A DNA stretch of 64,000 bases from Frankia gtarii (lineage in GTDB: Bacteria; Actinomycetota; Actinomycetes; Frankiales; Frankiaceae): NCBI RefSeq assembly GCF_025403375.1, contig NZ_JAMPTM010000009.1, forward strand, positions 1 through 64,000, read 5' to 3'. Position numbers and translations under genes: made by a program. The notes beneath the pieces are model-generated. The model saw nothing but the letters and a program-made list of their open reading frames with translations, was not told where the DNA came from and did no database searches. This document shows positions 1 to 8,899 of this stretch, piece by piece. How positions within the stretch are numbered: the stretch's first letter is position 1; each line of letters opens with the position of its first letter.

Positions 1-291
1 CGCCGCAGGTCTCGGTCCCGCCGTGCGACGCCGGCCGCTCGGGCGCCCGACCTGGGCCCCTGGGTCGTCGACGGCCGGGCGCGCAGGCCGATGGCAAGCT
101 AGATGATCTTGCTCCGACGCTTCCCTCCGGTTGAGTTAAGCTCCATACCGGTTTTGAAAAATATTCTTACCATGTAGGAACATGCAGCGCAACCACCAGC
201 GGACCAAAACACTTCTTGTTTTCGACTAGCCATCATGCAACAATCACGGCCCGATATCGACGGCCATCGAACATCCAGGGGGTAGTAGGCG
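1..291. other. Left edge and leader of the first gene
   Basis: No complete gene is visible here. On the plus strand all three frames are open from base 1 and close between about 100 and 140, so the tail of an upstream gene may be present, but I cannot choose the frame. From about 110 to 190 the sequence becomes AT-richer, with a TTGAAA at 154-159 and a small inverted repeat (CATGT-AGGA-ACATG, 171-184). This could be the promoter of the binding-protein gene. An AGGGGG ribosome site lies about 10 bases before the ATG at 292. Confidence 0.35.
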
Positions 292-1632
292 ATGCAGCAC
301 TGCATGGAACGTCGAAGGTGGAAAGTTGGCACCGTGGTCGCGGTGGCGGCGTTAGCCCTCGCCGCCTGCTCCTCCTCGGGCGCGAGCGGCGGCGGTAGCG
401 GTAGCGGCGGTAGCGGCGGTAGCGGCTCGCCTTCGGCGGCGACGGCAGCGGCGGCCTGCGCCACCAGCGGTGGCAAGGGCAGCGCGAAGGGTGTCACCGC
501 AACCACGGTCAGGATCGGTCTGCTGGCCGATCTCACCGGTGTCGCGTCGTCGAGCTTCTCGGACACCCCGCTGGGGGTGCAGGCTCGTCTCGACGCCCAG
601 AACGCCAAGGGCGGGGTGTGCGGCCGTAAGCTCGAGTTGATCACGGCCGACGCCGCCTCCAGCCCGTCCCAGGCCCTCACCGCGGCCCAGAATCTCGTCA
701 ACAAGGGCGTGTTCGCGGTCGTCTCGAACTCATCCCTGCTCTTCGGTGCCTTCCGGTACCTCCAGCAGCAGGGCATCCCGGTCACGGGACCGGGTATCGA
801 CGGCCCGGAGTGGGGCCAGAAGCCGAACACCAACATGTTCTCGTACAACGGCGGTCTTGATCCAGGCACTCCGGCCTATACAACCCATGGAATGTTCCTG
901 AAGTCGATCGGTGTCACGAACGTCGGCGCCATCGCCTACGGCATCTCACCGGCCGCAGTGAACCAGACCAAGGCCCTCAAGAAGTCGCTGGAGTCGCAGG
1001 GTCTGCGGATGGGTTATGAGAACCTGTCATTCCCGTTCGGGGGGGTCGACTTCACCGGCCCCATTCTCGCCATGAAGAAGGCCGGCGTGGACGCCGCCGT
1101 CTGCTATTGCGTCCAGTCGTCGAACATCGCGATGATCAACGCCGCCCGACAGGCGGGGCTGGACCTGAAGGCGGCTTACTCTCAGTCGTACGCGGATTCA
1201 AGCCTCTTCGAGAGCCCGACGACCACGGCCGCCGCTCAGGGCGCCTACTTCGCCACCACGACCCCCCTCGATCAGGGGAAGCCGGCGGTCGACACGTTCG
1301 TCGCGAACCTCAAGCAGTACTCCCCGAAGTACAAGGGCGGATATCCCAGCCTCGGGGTGACCAGTGGTTACCTCGCGACCGATCTCATGATCAAGGGTCT
1401 CGAGGTGGCCGGGAAGGACCCGACCCGCGAGTCGTTCATCTCGGGCCTGACCAAGGTGACCAGCTACGACGCCGACGGGCTGCTACCCAGCCCGGTCGGG
1501 TTCGACCATTTCGGCAAGGCCAACAAGCAGCTCTGCTTCTACTTCGTCCAGGTCAAGGGCAGCGACTTCGTCACCATCAACGGTGGGAAGAGGATGTGCG
1601 GCGACCTGATTCCCAATTCCCAAGTGAGCTGA
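292..1632 (+). CDS. ABC transporter substrate-binding lipoprotein, branched-chain amino acid (LivJ) type
   Basis: Extracytoplasmic solute receptor of the periplasmic-binding-protein type I family, 446 residues. It begins with a positively charged n-region (ERRRWK), a hydrophobic stretch and a lipobox LALAAC with the lipidated cysteine at residue 26, then a Ser/Gly-rich linker to about residue 58. The mature domain begins near VRIGLLADLTG and contains the GAFRYLQQQGIPVTGPG and YPSLGVTSGYLA segments typical of the fold. The ATG at 292 has a better-spaced ribosome site than the ATG at 304. No permease or ATPase gene lies beside it, so it must share a transporter encoded elsewhere. In this family the ligand may be an organic acid or aromatic compound rather than an amino acid, which would fit the neighbouring catabolic genes. 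Confidence 0.9.
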   Translation: MQHCMERRRWKVGTVVAVAALALAACSSSGASGGGSGSGGSGGSGSPSAATAAAACATSGGKGSAKGVTATTVRIGLLADLTGVASSSFSDTPLGVQARLDAQNAKGGVCGRKLELITADAASSPSQALTAAQNLVNKGVFAVVSNSSLLFGAFRYLQQQGIPVTGPGIDGPEWGQKPNTNMFSYNGGLDPGTPAYTTHGMFLKSIGVTNVGAIAYGISPAAVNQTKALKKSLESQGLRMGYENLSFPFGGVDFTGPILAMKKAGVDAAVCYCVQSSNIAMINAARQAGLDLKAAYSQSYADSSLFESPTTTAAAQGAYFATTTPLDQGKPAVDTFVANLKQYSPKYKGGYPSLGVTSGYLATDLMIKGLEVAGKDPTRESFISGLTKVTSYDADGLLPSPVGFDHFGKANKQLCFYFVQVKGSDFVTINGGKRMCGDLIPNSQVS

Positions 1633-1636
1633 GGTA

Positions 1637-2401
1637 ATGGAACTTACTGGAAAAGGTGCCGTGATCGTCGGGGGCGCCTCGGGCATGGCCCGGGCGACTG
1701 CGGAGCTTCTTCACCGGCGAGGGGCGGCGGTGGCGATCCTCGACCTTCCGTCCTCTGCGGGAGCAGAGGTCGCCGCGTCCATGGGTGACAAGACCACTTT
1801 TCACCCCTGTGATGTCACCGACGACGCCGGTGTCGAGCACGCGCTCGGGTCGGCGGTCGAGGCCCTCGGCGGCCTGCACATCGCCGTCAACACGGCGGGC
1901 GGCGGCGTCGGGATGAGAACGATCTCGCGGTCCGGGCCACACCCACTCGATCAGTTTCGCCGCACCATCGAGCTCAACCTCATCGCCACCTTCAACCTCA
2001 ACCGGCTCCAGGCCTGGCACATGCGCGAGAACGAGCCTGAGAACGACGAGCGGGGCGTGATCATCAACACCGCTTCGATCGCGGCGTTCGAGGGTCAGAT
2101 CGGTCAGGTGGCCTACTCGGCCGCCAAGGCGGGAATCGCCGGGATGACCCTCACGATGGCACGTGATCTCGGCTCGTTCGGCATTCGCGTTAACACCATC
2201 GCCCCGAGCCTTTTCAGCACCGGCCTCACCGCGGGTATCTCGGCCGATGGCGAGGAGAAGCTGACGAAGGACGCCGCGTTCCCCAAGCGGATGGGACGAC
2301 CCGAGGAGTATGCGCGGCTCGCGCTCGCTATCGTGGAGAATCCCATGCTCAACGGTGGGACCATGCGTCTCGATGGAGGCCAGCGGTTCGCCCCCAGGTA
2401 A
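1637..2401 (+). CDS. Short-chain dehydrogenase, 17beta-HSD10 / 3-hydroxyacyl-CoA dehydrogenase type
   Basis: NAD(P)-dependent SDR of 254 residues, probably oxidising a hydroxyacyl-CoA or another secondary alcohol. The Rossmann glycine motif GGASGMA is at residues 12-18, the NTAGG strand at 85-89, Asn114 in IELNL, Ser147, and the catalytic Tyr160/Lys164 in YSAAK. The start MELTGKGAVIVGGASG resembles HSD10-type enzymes. It starts 4 bases after the stop of the binding-protein gene, so the two are co-transcribed, which suggests the imported ligand is processed by this enzyme. All catalytic residues are present. Confidence 0.9.
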   Translation: MELTGKGAVIVGGASGMARATAELLHRRGAAVAILDLPSSAGAEVAASMGDKTTFHPCDVTDDAGVEHALGSAVEALGGLHIAVNTAGGGVGMRTISRSGPHPLDQFRRTIELNLIATFNLNRLQAWHMRENEPENDERGVIINTASIAAFEGQIGQVAYSAAKAGIAGMTLTMARDLGSFGIRVNTIAPSLFSTGLTAGISADGEEKLTKDAAFPKRMGRPEEYARLALAIVENPMLNGGTMRLDGGQRFAPR

Positions 2402-2466
2402 GCCCCGCGACGCGCAACGCCGCTGTCCCCTCGCCATACCGGCGGGTGGAACGAAACGAGGACGAT

Positions 2467-3354
2467 GTGAAATTCGGCTCGCATATCATGGGGATCAGCC
2501 TTCGACATTTCCCGGCGGTGGCTCAGGCGTTCGAGCAGAACGGCATCGAGTCGCTGTGGATTCCCGAGCACCTGGTGTTCCCGGCGAACATGCCACCGAC
2601 CTATCCCTACGCCGACGGCGGGCCGGGGCTTCCCCCGGTCACCTCGGACACGCACTCCTACGACCCCTGGGCCGTGCTCTCCTACATCGCGGCCACGACC
2701 ACCACGATCCGGCTGGCCACCAACGTGTTCGTCCTCCCCCTGCGGCACCCGTTGGCAATCGCCCGCTCCGTCGTCACCGTCGACCGTCTCTCGCGCGGCC
2801 GGGTGACCCTCGGCGCGGGGGTGGGATGGCTCGAGGACGAGTTCAACTACGTCCGTGAGCCGTTCAGAACCCGCGGCAAGCGGGCCGATGCCATCATCGG
2901 AATCCTGCGGCAGCTCTGGAGCGAAGACGTCATCGAGGTCCACGACGAGCACTTCGACTTCGGCCCGGTCAAGTTCCAGCCCAAGCCCCTGCAGCGGCCG
3001 AGTATCCCGATCGAGGTTGGCGGCGCCGCCCGGGGCGCCCTGCTGCGGGCCGGGCGGCTGGGTGACGGGTGGATCGAGATCGGAGCCAAGGACCTCGACG
3101 AGTTCAGGACCCGGCTCAAGGTCGTCCTCGACGCCCGCGAGGAGGCCGGCCGCACCGGTCCCTTCGAGGTGACCGTGCCGATCTCGCTCGCTCCCGCCCC
3201 CGGCATCGACGGCCTGCGCCGTCTGCGCGACGCCGGCGCCACCCGGGTCATCATGCTCCCGGACCCCGAGGCGGTGGGCCATCCGACCGCGGGGGGCCGG
3301 ATCGACTGGTCGAAGCGCTTCGCCGACGAGGTCATCGCCCGATTCGACGACTGA
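2467..3354 (+). CDS. LLM-class F420-dependent oxidoreductase
   Basis: Luciferase-like monooxygenase-fold flavin/F420 oxidoreductase, 295 residues. I place the start at GTG 2467 (VKFGSHIMGISLRHF) because a GAGG ribosome site stands five bases before it and members usually begin with MKFG; an ATG at 2446 in the same frame lacks such a site. Family hallmarks are IRLATNVFVLPLRHPLAIA, the RVTLGAGVGWLEDEF segment, and IPIEVGGAARGALLRAGRLGDGW near the C-terminus. Substrate unknown. It is the last gene of a three-gene plus-strand unit and is followed at once by a strong hairpin. Confidence 0.88.
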   Translation: MKFGSHIMGISLRHFPAVAQAFEQNGIESLWIPEHLVFPANMPPTYPYADGGPGLPPVTSDTHSYDPWAVLSYIAATTTTIRLATNVFVLPLRHPLAIARSVVTVDRLSRGRVTLGAGVGWLEDEFNYVREPFRTRGKRADAIIGILRQLWSEDVIEVHDEHFDFGPVKFQPKPLQRPSIPIEVGGAARGALLRAGRLGDGWIEIGAKDLDEFRTRLKVVLDAREEAGRTGPFEVTVPISLAPAPGIDGLRRLRDAGATRVIMLPDPEAVGHPTAGGRIDWSKRFADEVIARFDD

Positions 3355-3360
3355 TCCAAC

Positions 3361-3407
3361 CCCTGCGCGGGCAGCCCGATCCGGCGGATGGGGCTGCCCG
3401 CGCAGGG
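3361..3407. terminator. Strong GC-rich hairpin between convergent genes
   Basis: A perfect 17-bp inverted repeat (3361-3377 with 3391-3407) around a 13-base loop, seven bases after the F420 oxidoreductase gene. There is no T-run, as is common for actinobacterial terminators. It lies between convergent genes (ends at 3354 and 3499) and probably serves both directions. Confidence 0.75.
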
Positions 3408-3498
3408 CGCCGCCACCCACGGTCGACAGACGATTGTTCGAAGGGCCAGCGGCGGGCCGGAGCTGCGCTGGGGGTGTTTCTGCAGAAGGAAAACGTAG

Positions 3499-4197
3499 TT
3501 ACCGGTCTGCGCCCCAATGGTTCCAGTAGGTCAGGTCCTCCACCGGACGCCGGACGGCGGGCTGGAAATCGTCGCCGGTGTAGTAGGCGATGGGAATGAG
3601 GCAGGCCTGGGCGTATCCCGAGGGAATGCCGAGCAGCGTCGCCGCTTCGTCCCGGCGAAACAGATGCGCGGTCGTCAGGCACGAGCCCAGCCCTCGGCTG
3701 CGCAGCGCGAGCATGAGACTCCACACCGCCGGGTAGATCGACGGCGCCCAGCCGGCGGCGCCGCCCTTCTCCTCCACGCAGGGGATCACCAGGACGGGCA
3801 CATCCTCCAGATGGTCCCGCAGGTACCCGGCGGAGTCGTTGACCCGCTGCTGCTGTGGGTCCACGTCGCTAGGGGCGACGGCCCTTGCCGACATGACCAC
3901 GCGATTGCGGTAGAGCCCGGCGATCGCCGCCCGGGTGGGCCCGTCCGTCACCACGAGCCACCGCCACGTCTGCGCGTTACTCCCGGTCGGCGCCTGGATC
4001 GCGAGCCGCAGGCACTCCAGGATGACCTCACGCGGCACGGGCCGGGTGAGGTCGAGTCGGCGGCGCACCGCCCGGGTTGTCGTCAGCAGCCGGTCGACGG
4101 TGGCGAGATCCAGACCGGTCGCTGGGTGCCTCTCCGCCGCCGGCGGCTCGCTCACTTCGTCGGAACTGGCAGACTCCGGCCCCGGGTCCGTCGCCAC
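3499..4197 (-). CDS. Nitroreductase-family FMN oxidoreductase
   Basis: A 232-residue protein of the NAD(P)H:FMN nitroreductase superfamily. The FMN-phosphate-binding segment is LLTTTRAVRRRLD, followed by the family signature QAPTGSNAQTWRWLVVTD; the second half has the YPAVWSLMLALRSRGLGSCLT helix typical of the fold. It probably reduces an enoate, quinone or nitro group; the true substrate cannot be read from sequence. The GTG start is one base after the stop of the upstream thiolase gene, so the two are translationally linked. It is the last gene of the minus-strand unit and ends facing the hairpin at 3361-3407. Confidence 0.85.
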   Translation of the reverse strand: MATDPGPESASSDEVSEPPAAERHPATGLDLATVDRLLTTTRAVRRRLDLTRPVPREVILECLRLAIQAPTGSNAQTWRWLVVTDGPTRAAIAGLYRNRVVMSARAVAPSDVDPQQQRVNDSAGYLRDHLEDVPVLVIPCVEEKGGAAGWAPSIYPAVWSLMLALRSRGLGSCLTTAHLFRRDEAATLLGIPSGYAQACLIPIAYYTGDDFQPAVRRPVEDLTYWNHWGADR

Positions 4198-4198
4198 C

Positions 4199-5395
4199 TC
4201 AGGCCGCGGCCTTCTCGAGGATGTGGACGCCGCAGGCCGAGCCCAGGCCGATGACGTGGGCGAGGCCGACCCGGGCCCCCTCGATCTGGCGATCGCCCGC
4301 CTCGCCGCGCAGATGATGGCAGATCTCCCAGACGTTCGCGATGCCGGTCGCCGAGATCGGATGGCCCTTGGACTGCAGGCCGCCGGACACGTTCACCGGG
4401 ATGCGCCCGTCCCGCCAGGTGGCGCCGCTGTTGAAGAAGTCGACCGCTCCGCCCGACTCGCACAGCTTGAGGTTGTCGTAGTGCACGAGCTCCGCCGTGG
4501 CGAAGCAGTCGTGCAGCTCGACGAGGTCGAGGTCCGCCGGACCGATCCCGGCGGCCTCGTAGGCCTGCGTGGCGGCGTTACGGGTCAGCGTGTTGACGTC
4601 GGGCAGGACCTGACATGCCTCCTCCCACGGGTCGCTGGTCAGCACCGAGGCCGACACCTTGACCGCCCGGTGCTGCTGCTCGAGGGAGAGCGTCCTGAGC
4701 CTGGTGTCCGAGACCAGCACCGCGGCGGCCGCGCCGTCTGCGTTGGCCGAGCACATCGGCCGGGTGTTCGGGTAGGCGATCATGACGTCGTTCATGATCT
4801 GGTCGAGGGTGAACCGCTTGCGGTAGGCGGCCAACGGATTCAGGGTCGAGTGCGCATGATTCTTCTCGCTGATCTTCGCGAACAACTCGAAGCTGGTCCC
4901 GCCGTACCTGTGGCCGTACTCCAGGCCGATCTGGGCGAACACCCCAGGCATGGTCTCCGTCCCGATCCGGCCATCCAGCGGGGCGACCGCGCCGACGGGT
5001 CCCCTGGGGGTCCAGGTCGTGCCGTCCACACCGCGGCTGCCCCCGGCCAGCAGACCGGCGCCGGCAACCTTCTCAACACCGACGGCGAGGCCGAAGTCCG
5101 CCTCCCCGGCCTTGATGGCCATGATGACGGTGCGCAGCGCCGTCGCACCCGTGGCGCAGGCGTTGGCCACGTTGTAGACGGGGATACCGGTCTGACCGAT
5201 CTGCTTCTGCAGCTGCTGCCCCATCCCGCCGCTCATGATGCTGCCCCAGGCGAGAATCTGCATCTGCTTCATCGTCACGCCGCCGTCCGCCAGCGCGCCC
5301 ATCGACGCCTCAGCGGCGAGTTCGACCAGGTCCCGGTCCGGGTGTTTGCCGAACTTCGTCATCCTGATACCCAGGATCCAGACGTCCTCAGCCAC
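4199..5395 (-). CDS. Thiolase, SCP-x type, with intact catalytic Cys and His
   Basis: Acetyl-CoA acyltransferase-like enzyme of 398 residues. The nucleophilic cysteine is Cys80 in the NVANACATGATAL motif; the second half has the LVELHDCFATAEL segment and the C-terminal GGLQSKGHPISATG motif with the active-site histidine. These support real thiolytic cleavage or condensation of a 3-oxoacyl-CoA. This separates it from the two other thiolase-like proteins in the window (21371-22537 and 39153-40349), which lack the cysteine at this position. A zinc-ribbon DUF35 protein is encoded directly upstream, the usual partner of this subfamily. Confidence 0.9.
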   Translation of the reverse strand: MAEDVWILGIRMTKFGKHPDRDLVELAAEASMGALADGGVTMKQMQILAWGSIMSGGMGQQLQKQIGQTGIPVYNVANACATGATALRTVIMAIKAGEADFGLAVGVEKVAGAGLLAGGSRGVDGTTWTPRGPVGAVAPLDGRIGTETMPGVFAQIGLEYGHRYGGTSFELFAKISEKNHAHSTLNPLAAYRKRFTLDQIMNDVMIAYPNTRPMCSANADGAAAAVLVSDTRLRTLSLEQQHRAVKVSASVLTSDPWEEACQVLPDVNTLTRNAATQAYEAAGIGPADLDLVELHDCFATAELVHYDNLKLCESGGAVDFFNSGATWRDGRIPVNVSGGLQSKGHPISATGIANVWEICHHLRGEAGDRQIEGARVGLAHVIGLGSACGVHILEKAAA

Positions 5396-5403
5396 CGTGC
5401 TCC

Positions 5404-5437
5404 TCTTTCAGTCAGTCGGCTCTTTCAGTCAGTCGGC
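5404..5437. repeat. 17-bp tandem duplication over a stop codon
   Basis: Two adjacent copies of a 17-base unit, 5404-5420 and 5421-5437. The right-hand copy carries the stop codon of the DUF35 gene and the left-hand copy fills the short gap before the thiolase gene. It looks like a recent slippage duplication with no coding effect. Confidence 0.8.
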
Positions 5438-5842
5438 GGCCGGCTCGAAACCGAAGCCGATCGCCTCGGTGCCCGTCGAGTCTGTCCCGATCGGGAAGGT
5501 CGTCAGCCGGACCGCCATGCCCGTCCGCACGTGCTCGGGATCGGGCGCCACGTTGACCAGATTCGCGCGGACGCTGGTTCCGTGGCAGTCCACGACGGCG
5601 GACACGAAGGGAACCTCGATCCCCGGGGCGGCGAAGCTGACGATGGTGAACGCTCGCACGACGCCGTCGGCGGGGACCTGCGCCTCCTTGAAGGCGGTGG
5701 CGCCGCAGTTGGCGCAGGCGACCCGATGGTTGAAATACCGGGCCGCGCATTCCTCGCACTCGCTTGCCACCAGGTAAGGCTCGTCGGCGAGCCTGAGGTA
5801 GTCGACCAGCGGAATCCGCGCTGCGGCCATCGTCACGCCCAT
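5429..5842 (-). CDS. DUF35 zinc-ribbon/OB-fold partner protein
   Basis: About 137 residues. It has the rubredoxin-like zinc ribbon (CEEC...CANCG, four cysteines) followed by an OB-fold region (VRAFTIVSFAAPGIEVPF, a VDCHG strand and GMAVRL). Such proteins bind acyl-CoA and pair with SCP2-type thiolases, as ChsH2 does with Ltp2. The open frame runs further upstream, but that part overlaps the aldehyde dehydrogenase gene and reads as non-coding, so I start at ATG 5842; ATG 5830 is also possible. It lies 33 bases upstream of the thiolase gene, in the same unit. Confidence 0.8.
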   Translation of the reverse strand: MGVTMAAARIPLVDYLRLADEPYLVASECEECAARYFNHRVACANCGATAFKEAQVPADGVVRAFTIVSFAAPGIEVPFVSAVVDCHGTSVRANLVNVAPDPEHVRTGMAVRLTTFPIGTDSTGTEAIGFGFEPAAD

Positions 5843-5900
5843 CTCTGCGGCCAGCCGGCCGTCATGTCCGACACCGAACCATGGCTCTGCAACCCGTTCA

Positions 5901-7364
5901 TCAGACCGGCAGTCCGTAGGCCTTGGTCTCGGTGTACTGCTCGAAGCCTTCAAGGCCGCCCTGGCGACCGATGCCGCTCTGCTTGAAGCCGCCGAACGGG
6001 GACATCGCGCCGAACGCCAGGCCGCCGTTGACGCCCACGACACCCGCCCGGACACGGCGGGCGACACTCATCGCCCGGTCGAACGATGCCGAGACGACCC
6101 CGCCGGCCAACCCGTACTCGCTCTCGTTGGCGATCCGCACGGCGTCGTCGTCACCGTCATGGGCGATCACGCAAAGCACCGGGCCGAAGATCTCCTCCTG
6201 GGCGATCGTCATCCGGTTGTCGGGCACGCCGAACACAGTCGGCTCGACGAACCAGCCGGTGTCGAGGTGCGCCGGGCGAGCGCCGCCGGTGACCAGGGTG
6301 GCCCCCTCGGCCCTGCCCTTCTCGATGTAACCGAGAACGCGCTCACGCTGCCGGGCGCTGACCAGCGGACCCATGATGTTCCCCGGGTCGGCCGGATCGC
6401 CGTACGGGATGGCCTCGAAGACGCCCTTGATCTTCTCCAGGGCCTCGGCGTACCGGGCTCGGGGCACGAGCAGCCGGGTGCTGATGGCACAGCCCTGACC
6501 GGCGTGGATGCAGGTGAAGGCCGTCCCCGGCAGGACGGCGTCGAGGTCCGCGTCGTCGAGCAGGATCTGAGCCGACTTGCCACCCAGCTCGAGGAAGAGG
6601 CGCTTCAGCGACGGCGCGCCCTTCTCCATGATTCGTCGCCCGGTGGCGGTCGAACCGGTGAAGGAGATGAGATCCACCCGCGGGTCGAGCGTGAGCACTT
6701 CACCGACGAGGTGGTCGGATGACGTCACCACGTTGAGGACGCCCGGCGGCAGATCGGTCCGTTCGGCCGCCAGTCGGGCGACCCGTAACGCGTTGTACGG
6801 CGTGTCCGGCGCCGCCTTGAGCACCACCGTGTTCCCGGTGGCCAGAGCGGGACCCAGCTTGTTGAGCGTGACCTCGAGCGGGAAGTTCCAGGGGACGATC
6901 GCGCCGACGACCCCGACCGGCTCCTGCGCCACCATCCGGCGGGTCGGGGCGCCGAAGGACGTGCCGGTTCCCAGGTCGCGCTCCCAGGGGAACTCGTCGA
7001 TGTACTTCGCCGGCCAGCGCAACGCCTCCTCGAGCGGGGTGTCGAGCTGGGCGGCGTAGGTCACCGCGACCGGGCAGCCGACCTCCTCCACCAGCTCGCC
7101 GCGCAGCTCCTCCCGCTCGGAGTCCAACGCGTCGGCAAGCTGCGTCAGACACCGCTGCCGCAACGCCCGGTCGGTCGACCAATCCGTCTCGTCGAAGGCC
7201 CGCCGGGCGGCGGAGATCGCCGCCTTCATGTCCGCGGCGGAACCGTCCGGAACCGGCCCGATCACCTCTTCCGTGAACGGATTGATGTTGTCGAACGTCC
7301 CGCTGCCGACGGGCCCGACGAGCTTGCCGTCAATGAGCAGTCGACTGTCGTGGGCTCCAGCCAT
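5901..7364 (-). CDS. NAD(P)-dependent aldehyde dehydrogenase
   Basis: A 487-residue ALDH-superfamily enzyme, usual length. Visible motifs are IVPWNFPLEVTLNKLGPALA (cofactor/oxyanion region), FTGSTATGRRIM (NAD-binding), LELGGKSAQI with the general-base glutamate, GQGC with the catalytic cysteine, and EEIFGPVLCV near the C-terminus. It oxidises an aldehyde to a carboxylate. It lies 58 bases upstream of the DUF35 gene and shares its direction, so an aldehyde released earlier in the pathway is a likely substrate. Two other ALDHs in the window (41165-42616 and 47414-48904) are clearly different paralogues. Confidence 0.93.
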   Translation of the reverse strand: MAGAHDSRLLIDGKLVGPVGSGTFDNINPFTEEVIGPVPDGSAADMKAAISAARRAFDETDWSTDRALRQRCLTQLADALDSEREELRGELVEEVGCPVAVTYAAQLDTPLEEALRWPAKYIDEFPWERDLGTGTSFGAPTRRMVAQEPVGVVGAIVPWNFPLEVTLNKLGPALATGNTVVLKAAPDTPYNALRVARLAAERTDLPPGVLNVVTSSDHLVGEVLTLDPRVDLISFTGSTATGRRIMEKGAPSLKRLFLELGGKSAQILLDDADLDAVLPGTAFTCIHAGQGCAISTRLLVPRARYAEALEKIKGVFEAIPYGDPADPGNIMGPLVSARQRERVLGYIEKGRAEGATLVTGGARPAHLDTGWFVEPTVFGVPDNRMTIAQEEIFGPVLCVIAHDGDDDAVRIANESEYGLAGGVVSASFDRAMSVARRVRAGVVGVNGGLAFGAMSPFGGFKQSGIGRQGGLEGFEQYTETKAYGLPV

Positions 7365-7457
7365 CTTTTGTCCTCCGCGAGTTGGTACAGGAGCGGCCGA
7401 GCAGATCGGTCGGGGCGGCTCCGACCGCCCTGCCGGTGGATCAGACCTGCCCGCCGA

Positions 7458-8723
7458 TCAGAGCAGGCCGATACCCGCGGCCTCATTGCGTTCCCGCCAG
7501 GCGGCCGGAGACATGCGGCTGGTGTCGACGTCCTGGGCCAACGCGCGCAGCGCCCCTACCGTCGCCTGCTCCTTCGGGATGTGGCTGAACGGGTCCCAGC
7601 GGAAGAACCTGGCAGCGTTCTGCCAGGTGATCTTGTGGGTCTCCTCCTCGGTGACCTGCGCGATCCGCAGTTCCTCCCACAGAGCCTCGGGTGACCGGGG
7701 CCATGTCGTGTCGGAGTGGGGGTAGTCGCACTCCCAGGCGAGGATGTCGACGCCGATGTCCGCCCGCAGCTTCAGCCCGCTCTTGTCGGTGATGAAGCAC
7801 GCCAGCACATGCTCGCGGAACACCTCCGACGGAAGCTTGCCGCCGAAGTCGTTTCCGATCCACTTCTGGTTCTGGAAGTGCCGGTCGATGCGCTCGAGGT
7901 AGAGCGGAATCCAGCCGATTCCGCCCTCCGACAGCGCCACCCGCAGCCCGGGGAACCGGCGGAACGTCGGACCGAACAGCAGGTCCTGCACGGTGAGCAT
8001 CGAAACCTGTGTCGGCAGTACGATCTCGTGGTCGATCGGAGCCTCGGGAGCGAGCTTGATCAGACCATAGGCCCCACCGATGTGCAGGCAGAGCACCATG
8101 TCCTCGTCGACGAGCGCCTTGAGCATCGGATCCCAGTGGCCGCTGAGAAAACTGGGATATCCCTGCGAGTGCGGGGCCTCGAGGAAACTGATCGCCCGGC
8201 ACCCCTTCTTGGCGATCCGATGGACCTCCTGGACCGCCAGGTCGACATCCCACATCGGCACGATGCCCAGCGGGATGAACCGACCCGGATAGGTGGCGCA
8301 CCAGTCATCGATGTGCCAGTCGTTGTACGCCCGGAGCATGACGAGGGAAACTTCTTTGTCACCGGACTCGGTGAAGGTCCGAGCGTTGAAACCGGCCATC
8401 GTCGGAAAGCACATCGACGTCAGGATTCCGTTGACGTTCATATCGCGCACGCGCTGATGAATGTCAAAACACCCCGGTCGCATCTCCGAGTACCGACCCG
8501 GGTGAAATCCCCAGGCCTCGTTCGGCCAGCCGACCGTGGCCGTCATGCCGAACGGCGTGGACGTGGCCTTCCCCTGGAACACCCACTGGTCAATGCCCTG
8601 GTCGTTCCGGACGACCTTGGGCGCCTTGTCCCGGTACGCCGCGGGCACGTGACCCTCGTACATGTTCGGAGGCTCGATCGAATGGTCATCGATACTGAGC
8701 ATGATCATATCTTCGATCTGCAC
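7458..8723 (-). CDS. Amidohydrolase_2 family metal-dependent hydrolase/decarboxylase (paralogue 1)
   Basis: TIM-barrel enzyme related to ACMSD and gamma-resorcylate decarboxylase, 421 residues. The N-terminal metal site reads SIDDHSIEP (Asp-x-His rather than His-x-His) and the C-terminal one ECDYPHSDTTW; internal signatures include LCLHIGG and ALSEGGIGWIPLYLERID. Start chosen at GTG 8723, because a GAGAGGGG ribosome site is eight bases upstream; the frame is open to 8768 without such a site. The family hydrolyses or decarboxylates cyclic and aromatic acids or cleaves C-C bonds; the substrate is unknown. It is one of six similar proteins in the window. A perfect 13-bp palindrome lies 49 bases upstream. 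Confidence 0.88.
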   Translation of the reverse strand: MQIEDMIMLSIDDHSIEPPNMYEGHVPAAYRDKAPKVVRNDQGIDQWVFQGKATSTPFGMTATVGWPNEAWGFHPGRYSEMRPGCFDIHQRVRDMNVNGILTSMCFPTMAGFNARTFTESGDKEVSLVMLRAYNDWHIDDWCATYPGRFIPLGIVPMWDVDLAVQEVHRIAKKGCRAISFLEAPHSQGYPSFLSGHWDPMLKALVDEDMVLCLHIGGAYGLIKLAPEAPIDHEIVLPTQVSMLTVQDLLFGPTFRRFPGLRVALSEGGIGWIPLYLERIDRHFQNQKWIGNDFGGKLPSEVFREHVLACFITDKSGLKLRADIGVDILAWECDYPHSDTTWPRSPEALWEELRIAQVTEEETHKITWQNAARFFRWDPFSHIPKEQATVGALRALAQDVDTSRMSPAAWRERNEAAGIGLL

Positions 8724-8771
8724 CGCGACGCCCCTCTCGGAAACTATCCTGGAATCCAGCAGGATCATGCT

Positions 8772-8784
8772 AAGATCGGATCTT
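8772..8784. promoter_or_regulatory. Palindrome, putative operator of the amidohydrolase unit
   Basis: AAGATC-G-GATCTT, six-base arms around one base, 49 bases before the GTG of the amidohydrolase gene, in a locally AT-rich stretch. Position and symmetry suit a dimeric repressor; which one is not known. Confidence 0.4.
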
Positions 8785-8899
8785 GATAGAAAGAAACACT
8801 GAGATACAAATACCTGCGTTTGTCGCCGAATTACCTGGAACGGGCCTGCTGGCCCGCCCGGAGCCGGCGACGCCCACCGGAGGCGGGCCGGCGGTCGGG

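Noticed and set aside
3935-5986. A 683-codon plus-strand open frame
   Set aside because: Antisense to nitroreductase, thiolase and DUF35 genes; Arg/Gly/His-rich with no domain.
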